Assembly (NCBI GenBank): GCA_946403565.1
Contig: CAMJAJ010000100.1
Coordinates: 1-5,828 of the forward strand
Reading direction: 5' to 3'
Origin: an uncultured Treponema sp.
GTDB taxonomy: Bacteria; Spirochaetota; Spirochaetia; Treponematales; Treponemataceae
DNA length: 5,828 bases
Position 1 is the stretch's first letter, and every line of letters starts with the position of its first letter. Made by a program: the position numbers and the translations under genes. The notes beneath the pieces are model-generated. The model did not search any database, was not told the origin of the DNA, and was given only the letters and a program-made list of their open reading frames with translations. Below, in pieces: positions 1 through 5,321 of the stretch.

Positions 1-170
1 TTGTCAGCCTTGGCCTGTGCATCTCGGCAGTCGTCCTCTTCTACGTCATGCAGATGGTGACCATGCTCATGGCGAGGTTCGGGACCGTACCCCCGGCCTT
101 CGGCGGCTGGTTCCCCGTCATCTTCTTCATATTCCTCAGCCTGGGTTTCCTGCGGTATACGCGTACGTAA
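1..170 (+). CDS. LptF/LptG-type permease, C-terminal end (5' truncated)
   Basis: This is the last 55 codons of a membrane protein, read in the frame whose first complete codon starts at 3 and whose TAA stop is at 168-170. It contains a hydrophobic segment (begins VSLGLCISAVVLFYV), a short loop with a PP-AFGGWFP turn, and a last hydrophobic helix ending in FLRYTRT. A C-terminal hydrophobic helix, a 'xPPxxxxWxP' turn and a final helix followed by a short basic tail are typical of the YjgP/YjgQ (LptF/LptG) family. These proteins form the transmembrane part of the ABC exporter that moves lipopolysaccharide, or a related lipid, out of the cytoplasmic membrane. LptF cannot be told from LptG with this little sequence. 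No intrinsic terminator is evident after the stop, so some read-through into the next gene is possible. The family call rests on pattern recognition of a short fragment. Confidence 0.72.
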   Translation, partial: VSLGLCISAVVLFYVMQMVTMLMARFGTVPPAFGGWFPVIFFIFLSLGFLRYTRT

Positions 171-257
171 GGGGCGGGCTGGTCCCAGGACGGTGCTGGG
201 CCTTGGACGGACTGCCCGGAGCGGACCGGCAGGCAGCGCGGGGGCCGGCTGGCAGGC

Positions 258-267
258 GGGGGGGGGG
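258..267 (+). repeat. Poly-G tract, ten G's
   Basis: This is an uninterrupted run of ten G's, 29 bases upstream of the proposed -35 element and 64 bases upstream of the lipoprotein start codon. Homopolymeric G tracts of this length can change length by replication slippage, and in Treponema pallidum such tracts upstream of tpr genes alter promoter activity. Whether this one varies is unknown. It lies outside every coding region, so any effect would be transcriptional. Confidence 0.85.
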
Positions 268-296
268 CGACAGGCAGGGACGGGCCATTTTGCCAC

Positions 297-325
297 TTGC
301 GGAAATCTGCCCCATCGTATATAAT
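297..325 (+). promoter_or_regulatory. Candidate sigma70 promoter for the sugar-binding lipoprotein
   Basis: A -35-like TTGCGG (297-302) is separated by exactly 17 bases from a perfect -10 TATAAT (320-325). Initiation 7 bases after the -10 would fall at 332, which is the A of the lipoprotein ATG, so the predicted transcript would have no 5' leader. The -10 hexamer directly abuts the GGAGG at 326-330. No transcript data are available; the call is from sequence alone. Confidence 0.6.
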
Positions 326-347
326 GGAGGCATGAGAGGCCGCCTCC
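326..347 (+). promoter_or_regulatory. Inverted repeat enclosing the lipoprotein start codon
   Basis: GGAGGC (326-331) and GCCTCC (342-347) are perfect reverse complements around a 10-base spacer that contains the ATG at 332. In RNA this could form a six-pair, GC-rich stem that hides the Shine-Dalgarno-like GGAGG and places the start codon in the loop. GGAGG ends only one base before the ATG, which is too close for a normal ribosome-binding site. Only transcripts starting upstream of 326 could form this hairpin. Confidence 0.45.
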
Positions 348-1360
348 TTTCCATTGCATGTACCCTAGTCCTCCTCCTGACCTCCTGCGCTCGGGGAGGT
401 GGAGCCGCGGAGCATTCCGACAGGCCCGGCTCACGAAAGGCCTCCGAGGCAGGCGAGCGGACCATCGTCGGGTTTTCCCAGATTGGGGCGGAGAGCGCGT
501 GGCGGATCTACAACACCAAGGACATGCAGGCGGCTGCCCAGAAGGCCGGAATCCAGCTGCTCTATACGAATGCGGAACAGAAGCAGGAGAACCAGATTAA
601 GGCCATCCGCACCTTCATCATGTATCAGGTGGATGTCATCGCATTCGTCCCCATCGTGCAGGACGGCTGGGGCAATGTCCTGGAGGAGGCCAGGAACGCG
701 GGCATCCCGGTCATCGTCTGCGACAGGCGGATCAACAGTGAATATGACGGCCTGTATGCGGGCTACGTGGGGACCGACAGCCAGGAGGAGGGACGGCAGG
801 CCGCCCGTTTCCTCATGAGGAAATATAGCGGCGCCCGGGGAACGGTGAACATATTTGAGCTGCGGGGGACCGACGGGGCTTCCGCCTCGGACGGCCGCAT
901 ACAGGGCTTCCGAGAGACCCTGGCGGCTGATGACCGTTTCCGCATCATACGCTCGGAGAGCGGGGACTTCATGCGGAGCCGGGGCGAGGAGATCGCGAGG
1001 GAGATCCTTTCTGCGAACGGCGGCTTTTCGGTCGGGGGCGAACGGATAGACGCGGTGTTCTCCTGCAACGACGGAATGACGCTCGGCCTGCTCGACGTGC
1101 TCAGCCAGCAGGGAATCGCGACGGGACGGAACGCCCCCATCACGGTGGTCACCGTCGATGCCCAGCAGGAGGCGGTGGACCGGCTCAAGGACGGCCTCAT
1201 CAACTGCGTTGTGGAGTGCAATCCGGAGCAGGGCGAGGTGGTCATGTCGCTGGTCAAGAAGCTTGCTGCCGGAGAGGAGATTCCCAAGTCCACGATAGTG
1301 GAAGGCAGGGTCTTTACGGAGAGCGACGACCTTTCTTACCTTCCGGAGCGGAAGTATTAA
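332..1360 (+). CDS. YtfQ-like sugar-binding lipoprotein (periplasmic binding protein)
   Basis: This 342-residue protein is predicted to be lipid-anchored and to bind a sugar outside the cytoplasmic membrane. Residues 1-19 form a lipoprotein signal peptide (MRGR, a hydrophobic core, lipobox LTSC with Cys19), followed by a flexible polar linker to about 43. Residues 44-335 form a periplasmic-binding-protein type 1 fold (Peripla_BP_4). The pattern matches E. coli YtfQ, the galactofuranose-binding protein: VGFSQIGAESAWR (46-58), QKQENQIKAIR (83-93), a DRR motif (131-133), ELRGTDGAS (176-184), SGDFMRS (210-216), CNDGMTLG (245-252) and TVD (274-276). The ATG at 332 is chosen because it gives a complete signal peptide. 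There is no normally spaced ribosome-binding site, and the message may be leaderless. No ABC permease or ATPase gene is adjacent; a kinase and regulator follow, so a sensory role is plausible. Galactofuranose is a guess from family resemblance. Family call is firm; ligand and role are inferred. Confidence 0.9.
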   Translation: MRGRLLSIACTLVLLLTSCARGGGAAEHSDRPGSRKASEAGERTIVGFSQIGAESAWRIYNTKDMQAAAQKAGIQLLYTNAEQKQENQIKAIRTFIMYQVDVIAFVPIVQDGWGNVLEEARNAGIPVIVCDRRINSEYDGLYAGYVGTDSQEEGRQAARFLMRKYSGARGTVNIFELRGTDGASASDGRIQGFRETLAADDRFRIIRSESGDFMRSRGEEIAREILSANGGFSVGGERIDAVFSCNDGMTLGLLDVLSQQGIATGRNAPITVVTVDAQQEAVDRLKDGLINCVVECNPEQGEVVMSLVKKLAAGEEIPKSTIVEGRVFTESDDLSYLPERKY

Positions 1361-1437
1361 AGGCGGGCGTTCTAGGGGGCCCGGGGGCCGCGAGGCTCGG
1401 CCGTGTGCCTATTAGCTTGTCTCATTGGTCAATCAGT
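1361..1437 (+). other. Spacer between lipoprotein and kinase genes with a GC-rich inverted repeat
   Basis: This 77-base gap carries GGCCG (1386-1390) and CGGCC (1398-1402) around a 7-base loop, preceded by a G/C-rich stretch with GGGGGCCCGGGGGCC. No U-run follows, so it is not a convincing intrinsic terminator. It might lower kinase expression relative to the lipoprotein. No clear promoter and no clear Shine-Dalgarno sequence for the kinase was found in it. Confidence 0.35.
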
Positions 1438-2907
1438 ATGGAAAAGAAGTCTAAAAGCCTTAAGAAAAGCCTGCGTTTCTCCCTGGTCGTCATAATCCTG
1501 CTCATGGTCATTCCCACCATGTATTCCATCGTCATGTTCCGCTTCTATACGGTACGCTATGACCGCATAATAATGAACGTAAGCTCTGCCAACAGCCTGA
1601 GCAAGGTCGCCAAGGAGGAGCTGGAGGGGGAGATCTGGGACGTGGTTTCCGGCCTCAAGTCGTTCAACGAAGGGCGGCAGTACCAGCTCCTCCGTCAGGT
1701 CAGGGTGGGCATAGCCGACATGCGGGAGGGGACCTCCGAGGAGAACCTGGAGATTCTGGAGGTGGCCAGCCGGACGGAGAAGACCCTGGAGCGGTACGTG
1801 GAGCTTTTGGGCAGCCAGATAGTGAAGCAGGATCCCGTTTCCAAGAACGAGGAGGTCATGGAGCAGATCCGCGGCGTTTCCTCGGTGCTTAACGACGTGT
1901 TCCAGTCCTACATAGTTGCGGAGATTGAGTCGGCGGAGTCTGCCAACCGCAACATCCGCCTCCTGTCGTTCAACCTCTTCTGGATTCAGCTTGCCATAAG
2001 CGCGCTGGCCTTCCTGATCGCGATGTATGCCTTCTCCAACCTGTCCAGGTCCATCAGCCGTCCGGTGCATGACATGGAGGTGCTTTCCTCCCGGATTGCA
2101 AACGGCGACCTGAAGGCGAGGGCGGACCCGCCCTGCATCGTGGAGCTGGACAACCTTGCGGCGAACCTGAACATCATGGCCGGCCGCATCCAGTCGCTCA
2201 TAGACGAGAACGTGCGGGAGCAGAAGAACCTGCAGAAGGCCGAGATGAAGGCCCTCCAGGCGCAGATAACGCCGCACTTCCTGTACAATACGCTGGACAC
2301 GATAGTCTGGCTTGCCGAGGACAACGACATGGACGAGGTGGTCGAGATTACCAAGGCCTTCTCCGCCTTCTTCCGCATTTCGCTGAGCCGGGGACACGAT
2401 TGGATAAGCCTCTCGCAGGAGATGGAGCATGCGGCGAGCTACCTGAAGATTCAGGGTATCCGCTACCGGGACATACTTGAATACCGCATAGAATGTGACG
2501 AGGGCATCGAGGACGTGCCGGTGCTCAAGCTGCTCCTGCAGCCCCTCGTCGAGAATGCGATCTACCACGGCATCAAGAACAAGCGGGGCAGGGGGCGGAT
2601 CCTTGTCTCCGCCCGCAAGGTCGCCGCGTTCGGCGAGGAGGACGGTGGCGTCCGTTTCTGCGTGGAGGACAACGGCATCGGTTTCAACGAGGACCGTATG
2701 CGGGAGGTGCTGGCGGAGCTTTCCTCCAATGACGGTGAGGACCTCAAGGCCGTCTATGGACTGTACAACGTGAACAAGCGGCTCCGGCTCTACTACGACG
2801 GCATGGTGTCCCTTGAGATACAGAGCAGGAGCGGGGAAGGCGCGTCGGTTTCCTTCGTGGTGCCCCGCAGGTTTGAGGCAAAGGAAGAGGAGGGGTTCGG
2901 TGTATAG
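1438..2907 (+). CDS. Membrane sensor histidine kinase, YesM/LytS class (HisKA_7TM-free, HAMP + His_kinase)
   Basis: This 489-residue kinase likely autophosphorylates and passes the phosphate to the regulator encoded next to it. A basic N-terminus (MEKKSKSLKKS) precedes membrane helix 1 (about 15-34). An extracytoplasmic region of about 140 residues (35-177) is rich in heptad-like helical sequence and lacks an obvious Cache or PAS pattern. Helix 2 is at about 178-200 and a HAMP linker at about 201-255. The His_kinase (PF06580) phospho-acceptor box has QITPHFLYNTLD with His280. The ATPase domain shows LVENAIYHG with Asn373, the G1 box DNGIGF with Asp411, and GLYNVNKRL from 441. All key catalytic motifs are present. 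ATG 1438 is chosen because the basic-then-hydrophobic N-terminus starts there; GTG 1405 with a GAGG 9 bases upstream is an alternative. The gene overlaps the regulator gene by 8 bases. The stimulus is unknown; the upstream binding protein is the best candidate input. Confidence 0.92.
   Translation: MEKKSKSLKKSLRFSLVVIILLMVIPTMYSIVMFRFYTVRYDRIIMNVSSANSLSKVAKEELEGEIWDVVSGLKSFNEGRQYQLLRQVRVGIADMREGTSEENLEILEVASRTEKTLERYVELLGSQIVKQDPVSKNEEVMEQIRGVSSVLNDVFQSYIVAEIESAESANRNIRLLSFNLFWIQLAISALAFLIAMYAFSNLSRSISRPVHDMEVLSSRIANGDLKARADPPCIVELDNLAANLNIMAGRIQSLIDENVREQKNLQKAEMKALQAQITPHFLYNTLDTIVWLAEDNDMDEVVEITKAFSAFFRISLSRGHDWISLSQEMEHAASYLKIQGIRYRDILEYRIECDEGIEDVPVLKLLLQPLVENAIYHGIKNKRGRGRILVSARKVAAFGEEDGGVRFCVEDNGIGFNEDRMREVLAELSSNDGEDLKAVYGLYNVNKRLRLYYDGMVSLEIQSRSGEGASVSFVVPRRFEAKEEEGFGV
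2888..2893 (+). promoter_or_regulatory. Shine-Dalgarno sequence deciding the GTG start of the response regulator
   Basis: AGGAGG lies inside the end of the kinase gene, six bases upstream of GTG 2900, which is ideal spacing. It fixes the regulator start at a GTG overlapping the kinase stop (TAG at 2905-2907). An upstream in-frame ATG at 2813 would add 29 arginine-rich residues before the receiver domain and is rejected. Confidence 0.85.
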
Positions 2908-4492
2908 CGTCTTTATCGTTGACGACGAGGTCGTGGTCCGCGAGGGCCTGAGGAAGCGGGTGGACTGGGAGGGCGCCGGCTTTTCATTTGCGGGAGAGGC
3001 CGGAGACGGCGAGATTGCCCTGTCGATGATTCAGGACATCAAGCCGGATATCCTTATCACCGACATACGGATGCCCTTCATGGACGGCCTGGAGCTTTCC
3101 AGCGCAGTGAAGAAGCTGCTGCCCTGGATCAAGATAGTCATCCTTTCCGGCCATGACGAGTTCGACTATGCGAAGCGGGCCATAGCGATCGGTGTGGAGG
3201 ACTACATTCTCAAGCCTTTCACGCCAGATGAGATCCTTTCCAGCCTTGCCAAGGTCGCCGCGGCCCTTGACGAGGAGAAGCGGGAGTCCAGCGACATAAG
3301 CCGCATGCGGCAGGAACTGGAGTCCGGCTACAATCTGGCCCGTGACAAGATGCTGACCGACCTGGTCCTGGGGGCCATGGACTCCTCGCAGGCGATTGCC
3401 CAGGCCGGGGAGTTCGGCATAAAGCTGCTGTCCCGCTTCTACATGGTGGCCGTCAGCGGCATCCATTCGGGCGAGGACATGGACCGGCTGCTGCAGGCGA
3501 AGTCCCACATATCGACCCTCCTCGGGGGCGGGGGAATCTCCTTCTTCATTGCGCCGGACACGCTTGTCTCCATCGTGCAGGGGCAGGGGGCCGACTCCTG
3601 CGAGGACGAGGCCTTTTCGCTTGCGGAGTCCATCAAGCACGAGGGTGAAAAGGTCGAAGGGGTGAGCGTCGTCACCGCCATAAGCCGCGCCGTCGAGCAC
3701 ATCGCCAGCATAAGCGAGGCCTTCAAAGATGCCTCCCTCCTGCTCAAGAGCTGCCGCTTTACGAACAAGAGCCGCATCATAAGCTCCAATGACGTGGCTT
3801 CCGGAGGCCTGGCTGCTGACGGCGGCTCCCTGGTCCTGCAGGAGAACGACCCTCTCGTGGACCGGCTGAGCTACGCGGGCGAAGGCGAGATAGACCAGAT
3901 AGTGTCGGAGTATGTGGAGATGCTGGGAAGCAACGACGGCTCCTTCTCCATCATCGCCTCCTACCTGCTCGTGGACGTGATCATGGCGGTCTCCAAGGTC
4001 ATGGAGAGCCTGGGCGGGGACGTGAAGCAGGTCATGCCGGAAATCCTCTCCCGCACTTTCGTTGAGAAGGCGGTCCAGAGCCAGGACGTCTTCATCGGGG
4101 AGGTCAAGTCAATCCTCAGGAGGCTGCTGGAATGGAGGGGCAGCCGCGCTTCGGGCCGCTATTCCGACGTCATCCTCAAGGCCAAGAAGTTCATCGACGA
4201 GCATTACGCCGACCCGGACATCTGCCTCCGGTCGGTGGCCCAGGCTGTCAACTTCAGCCCCAACCACTTCAGCACGGTCTTTTCACAGGACTGTGGCATG
4301 ACCTTCATCGAGTACCTGACCCAGGTGCGGATAGCGCAGGCCAAGCGGCTGCTCAAGTCCACGGACAAGAAGAGCGCGGACATAGCCTGGGAGGTGGGGT
4401 TCAACGACCCGCATTACTTCAGCTTCATCTTCAAGAAGGCTGTCTCCCTTTCCCCCCGCGAGTGGCGCCAGAAGAACAGCCCGAAGGAGTAG
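2900..4492 (+). CDS. YesN-like response regulator, receiver + AraC-type DNA-binding domain
   Basis: This 530-residue regulator starts at GTG. Residues 1-120 form a receiver domain: YSVFIVDDE with the acidic pair Asp8/Asp9, the phospho-acceptor Asp55 in ITDIRMP, the switch Ser83 in LSGHDEFDYA, Tyr102 and Lys105 in EDYILKP. A helical connector (about 125-160) leads to a middle region (about 160-415) of no clear domain, common in YesN-type proteins. Residues 421-530 form a tandem helix-turn-helix AraC/XylS domain: ICLRSVAQAVNFSPNHFSTVF, then SADIAWEVGFNDPHYFSFIFKK and SPREWRQK at the end. All phosphorylation residues are present, so it should be an active partner of the overlapping kinase. It is likely to act as a phosphorylation-dependent activator of sugar genes; the targets are not visible here unless it also regulates the promoter at 297-325. 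Confidence 0.94.
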   Translation: MYSVFIVDDEVVVREGLRKRVDWEGAGFSFAGEAGDGEIALSMIQDIKPDILITDIRMPFMDGLELSSAVKKLLPWIKIVILSGHDEFDYAKRAIAIGVEDYILKPFTPDEILSSLAKVAAALDEEKRESSDISRMRQELESGYNLARDKMLTDLVLGAMDSSQAIAQAGEFGIKLLSRFYMVAVSGIHSGEDMDRLLQAKSHISTLLGGGGISFFIAPDTLVSIVQGQGADSCEDEAFSLAESIKHEGEKVEGVSVVTAISRAVEHIASISEAFKDASLLLKSCRFTNKSRIISSNDVASGGLAADGGSLVLQENDPLVDRLSYAGEGEIDQIVSEYVEMLGSNDGSFSIIASYLLVDVIMAVSKVMESLGGDVKQVMPEILSRTFVEKAVQSQDVFIGEVKSILRRLLEWRGSRASGRYSDVILKAKKFIDEHYADPDICLRSVAQAVNFSPNHFSTVFSQDCGMTFIEYLTQVRIAQAKRLLKSTDKKSADIAWEVGFNDPHYFSFIFKKAVSLSPREWRQKNSPKE

Positions 4493-4496
4493 GGGC

Positions 4497-4583
4497 TGGC
4501 GTGGCCCCGTCCTTCCCGTCCGTGCTGCACCGTTCGTGGCGTGGCCTCGTCCTTTCCGCCCGTGCCCGTGCTGCACCGTTCGT
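4497..4583 (+). repeat. Degenerate tandem repeat, two units of 41 and 47 bases
   Basis: Unit one is 4497-4537 and unit two is 4537-4583, sharing one T at the junction. Both begin TGGCGTGGCC and end CTGCACCGTTCGT. They differ by three C/T transitions and a six-base insertion in unit two that duplicates CCCGTG. The following bases (TGCTGGCGCGCC, from 4584) resemble the start of a third, decayed unit. Each unit holds the short palindrome GTGCTGCAC. No function is known to me. Confidence 0.75.
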
Positions 4584-4623
4584 TGCTGGCGCGCCCTCTG
4601 TCGGCAGCCTGCACGCGACGCGA

Positions 4624-4652
4624 TAGACATTTTTCCCTTTTTCTGCTATCAT
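4624..4652 (+). promoter_or_regulatory. Sigma70-type promoter for clpP with extended -10
   Basis: TAGACA (4624-4629, one mismatch from TTGACA) is separated by 17 bases from TATCAT (4647-4652, one mismatch from TATAAT). A TG at 4644-4645, one base before the -10, gives an extended -10. The spacer contains runs of T. Initiation would fall near 4659, giving a leader of about 33 bases. It lies in an AT-rich island unlike the GC-rich sequence around it. Confidence 0.65.
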
Positions 4653-4691
4653 TGACGGAAAATTTAAGACTTTGGAGACATTCGTAACAAG

Positions 4692-5315
4692 ATGTTGGAT
4701 GCATTGAAGAGGACCCCCATCAGGCTTGATGAGGAAGAGGAAGAAGAGGACAAGAAGAAGGACAAGGAAGGGCCCGACCCCTTTGCCGAGAAGTTTCTGA
4801 AGACCCGGCAGGTGCTGTTGAGCGGCGAGATCAATGCAGAGAACGCCGAGAAGGTCATCCGCCAGCTTTTCATCCTTGAGGCGGACAGCGACAAGCCCAT
4901 CTACGTATTCATAGATTCTCCCGGAGGGGAGGTGGATGCCGGCTTTGCGATTTTTGATGCCATCAGGTTTGTTAATGCGCCGGTCTACACCATAGGCATG
5001 GGACTTATTGCCAGTGCGGCGGCCCTCATCCTGTTGGCCGCCCCCAAGGAGCGTCGGCTCGGTCTGCCGCACAGCCGCTACCTGATTCACCAGCCTTCGG
5101 CCGGGACGAGGGGCGTTGCGACCGACATAGAGATTCACGCGATTGAAATGGGCAAGACCAAGGCCAAGATAAACGAGATTATAGCTGAGGAGACGGGAAC
5201 CCCCCTTGACAAGGTGACCAAGGACACAGACAGGGACTACTGGCTTTCGGCCGACGAGTCCGTGGCATACGGCCTCATCAGCAAGGTCATAACGCGGCGC
5301 GATGAACTGAAATAG
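4692..5315 (+). CDS. clpP: ClpP-type serine protease with atypical acidic N-terminus
   Basis: This 207-residue protein is the proteolytic subunit expected to form a barrel that degrades proteins fed in by a Clp ATPase in the cytoplasm. The catalytic triad is complete: Ser108 in GLIASAAA, His133 in LIHQP and Asp182 in DTDRDYWLS, with the same spacing (25 and 49) as E. coli ClpP. Other family marks are IDSPGGEVDAG (74-84) and the C-terminal AYGLISKVI. The serine context is GLIAS rather than the usual GQAAS. The N-terminus is unusual: where ClpP normally has its axial loop, residues 13-26 are six glutamates plus Asp and Lys, followed by GPDPFAEKFLKTRQVLL. This suggests a divergent second ClpP rather than the housekeeping copy; clpX is not next to it. 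The ribosome-binding site is weak: GGAG at 4674-4677 is 14 bases before the ATG. The gene has its own promoter and lies 6 bases before the next gene. Confidence 0.92.
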   Translation: MLDALKRTPIRLDEEEEEEDKKKDKEGPDPFAEKFLKTRQVLLSGEINAENAEKVIRQLFILEADSDKPIYVFIDSPGGEVDAGFAIFDAIRFVNAPVYTIGMGLIASAAALILLAAPKERRLGLPHSRYLIHQPSAGTRGVATDIEIHAIEMGKTKAKINEIIAEETGTPLDKVTKDTDRDYWLSADESVAYGLISKVITRRDELK

Positions 5316-5321
5316 CCGGCG

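Larger units (their letters stand above)
171..331 (+). other. G-rich intergenic region upstream of the lipoprotein gene
   Basis: These 161 bases between the permease stop and the lipoprotein start hold no supportable gene. The stretch is strongly G-rich, with several GGCAGG-type repeats (about 228-234, 251-257, 271-277) and a pure run of ten G's. The frame of the downstream lipoprotein stays open backwards through the region to an ATG at 17. That extension would overlap the permease in another frame and put over 100 residues before a clear signal peptide, so I read it as a high-GC artefact. The 3' end holds the candidate promoter. Confidence 0.7.
4493..4691 (+). other. Intergenic region between the response regulator and clpP
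   Basis: This 199-base region holds no supportable gene. Its first half is C/G/T-rich and carries a tandem repeat; its second half turns sharply AT-richer and holds the clpP promoter. A short hairpin (GGGGC 4492-4496 with GCCCC 4504-4508) overlaps the regulator stop but has no T-run after it. All three minus-strand frames are open across the repeat, which gives long spurious reverse reading frames. Confidence 0.7.

Noticed and set aside
181..211. Inverted repeat (GGTCCCA with TGGGCC) after the permease stop as a terminator.
   Set aside because: The match is imperfect and no T-run follows.
17..331. N-terminal extension of the lipoprotein to an ATG at 17.
   Set aside because: It would overlap the permease gene in another frame, cross the poly-G run and place 105 arginine/glycine-rich residues before a complete lipoprotein signal peptide.
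1429..2568. 379-codon open frame on the minus strand opposite the kinase gene.
   Set aside because: It lies wholly antisense to a kinase with all catalytic motifs intact. Its sequence is His/Leu/Arg/Val-rich with no recognisable domain, as expected of a shadow frame in high-GC DNA.
4492..4508. Hairpin GGGGC/GCCCC at the end of the regulator gene as a rho-independent terminator.
   Set aside because: The stem is only five pairs and no T-run follows; the next bases are C-rich.
4132..4626. 164-codon + strand frame overlapping the regulator 3' end and the repeat.
   Set aside because: It overlaps the conserved AraC-type DNA-binding domain in another frame and is compositionally a shadow frame.
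4731..4775. Purine-rich stretch in clpP considered as a frameshift or sequencing error.
   Set aside because: The frame is continuous on both sides and leads into a full ClpP with correct catalytic spacing, so the acidic segment is most simply genuine.
4431..5138. 235-codon open frame on the minus strand across the intergenic repeat and the clpP 5' half.
   Set aside because: It is antisense to clpP, and its C-terminal part is the translated tandem repeat. All three minus frames are open there, so openness is not evidence of coding.
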